Shown piece by piece: positions 12,660 to 13,102 of a stretch of DNA of 13,102 nucleotides; position 1 is the stretch's first letter, and each line of letters starts with the position of its first letter. The stretch is from Bacillota bacterium (lineage in GTDB: Bacteria > Bacillota_A > Clostridia > Peptostreptococcales > Anaerovoracaceae). The notes under the pieces were generated by a model that did not search any database, was not told where the DNA came from, and saw only the letters and a list, made by a program, of their open reading frames with translations. Where the stretch lies: contig JAFRWH010000074.1 in NCBI GenBank assembly GCA_017438085.1, positions 1-13,102 on the forward strand, read 5' to 3'. The position numbers and the translations under genes were made by a program.

Positions 12660-12692
12660 AAACACCCTAAATTCATATACTTTAGGGTGTTT
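12660..12692 (+). terminator. Strong intrinsic terminator after the zinc-ribbon gene
   Basis: AAACACCCTAAA (12660-12671) and TTTAGGGTGTTT (12681-12692) form a perfect 12-bp stem with a 9-base loop, followed by further T. It ends 20 bases before the next start codon. Confidence 0.92.
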
Positions 12693-12695
12693 TTG

Positions 12696-12704
12696 TGATA
12701 TATT
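12696..12704 (+). promoter_or_regulatory. Possible extended -10 promoter of the pseudouridine synthase gene
   Basis: TGATATATT fits an extended -10 (TG, one base, TATATT). Transcription would start at about 12710-12711, only a few bases before the ATG at 12714. There is no clear -35, since that position falls in the terminator stem. Confidence 0.45.
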
Positions 12705-12713
12705 AAATTGGTT

Positions 12714-13102
12714 ATGAGGGAAATCGTAATAGAAAAAAACGACGCGCAGCAGAGACTGGACAGGTTTCTGAGGAAATATCTGGCCAAAGCCCCGCTGACT
12801 GCGATATATAAGATCATCCGAAAAGATGTGAAGGTCCAGGGAAAACGGCAGAAGGAAGACTACATGCTGGCAGAGGGCGATGTGCTTCAGCTCTACCTGA
12901 GCGATCAGGAAATCGATGCCTGGACGGAAACCAGGAAGCGGCGCCATGCAAAGCGGCAGTTCACTATCTGCTACGAGGACGACAACATCATCGCAGTAAA
13001 CAAGCCCTTTGGGCTGCTGGTGCACGGGGATAAGACAGAGAAAAAGGATACTCTGGCCAATCAGGTCGTGGACTATCTGATAGAAAGCGGAAGCTATGTC
13101 CC
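12714..13102 (+). CDS. RluA-family rRNA pseudouridine synthase (RluC/RluD-like), 3' part cut off by window edge
   Basis: The 129 visible residues contain an N-terminal S4 RNA-binding domain (about 12-62: QRLDRFLRKYL, IYKIIRKDVKVQGKR, EGDVLQLYL). After a basic linker the RluA catalytic domain begins (FTICYEDDNIIAVNKPFGLLVHGD, with the NKP-x-G motif at 96-100). The catalytic Asp in the HRLDxxTSG motif lies beyond the window. These enzymes convert specific uridines in 23S rRNA, or tRNA in some members, to pseudouridine. An in-frame TGA at 12696-12698 limits the start to the TTG at 12708 or the ATG at 12714. The ATG is preferred because it leads into a normal S4 domain. No ribosome binding site exists, which is unusual here. 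It probably has its own promoter because a strong terminator precedes it. Confidence 0.9.
   Translation, partial: MREIVIEKNDAQQRLDRFLRKYLAKAPLTAIYKIIRKDVKVQGKRQKEDYMLAEGDVLQLYLSDQEIDAWTETRKRRHAKRQFTICYEDDNIIAVNKPFGLLVHGDKTEKKDTLANQVVDYLIESGSYV

Noticed and set aside
12147..13025. 292-residue minus-strand open frame
   Set aside because: It spans a strong terminator and is antisense to two supported genes; no ribosome binding site or domain.

Overview
The window looks like a chromosomal stretch of an anaerobic Bacillota, probably a gut-type member of the Clostridia. The evidence is a class A flavodiiron protein, a YtrABC-type GntR/ABC operon, methionine gamma-lyase, AGGAG-type ribosome binding sites before most genes, and a tmRNA whose tag ends in ALAA. 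Base composition is even and coding density is high. The genus cannot be fixed from sequence alone. Almost every gene looks intact; only the two genes at the window edges are cut.

Layout. Positions 1-3433 carry four minus-strand genes: the truncated flavodiiron protein, a class 3-like aldehyde dehydrogenase tightly coupled to an upstream HAD phosphatase, and a nitroreductase with its own terminator. A divergent promoter region (about 3434-3534) leads to a plus-strand Mbeg1-like (DUF2974) alpha/beta hydrolase with a KLPEV-repeat tail. That gene converges on a membrane-anchored, NagZ-like family 3 glycoside hydrolase through a shared bidirectional terminator. Positions 6232-6954 hold the ssrA (tmRNA) locus: promoter, a leader with two competing hairpins, the RNA, its terminator, and about 220 bp of non-coding sequence ending in a second copy of the last part of the ssrA gene. 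Then come, all on the minus strand, YhbY, a three-gene GntR-ATPase-permease operon (9146 down to 7365) and methionine gamma-lyase. After a second divergent promoter region, a plus-strand zinc-ribbon membrane protein with 11-residue repeats and MORN-like motifs ends in a strong terminator. It is followed at once by a truncated RluA-family pseudouridine synthase that appears to lack a ribosome binding site.

How the parts fit. The flavodiiron protein (oxygen or NO reduction), nitroreductase and aldehyde dehydrogenase fit redox and aldehyde housekeeping in an anaerobe. tmRNA, YhbY and the pseudouridine synthase belong to translation and ribosome maintenance. The ytr-like operon has an inverted repeat over its own promoter, which suggests autorepression and a cell-envelope stress role. 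Most of the window is ordinary. The part most worth a second look is the ssrA locus and the repeat-bounded, structured segment just downstream of it (6687-6936); no complete new system could be shown.
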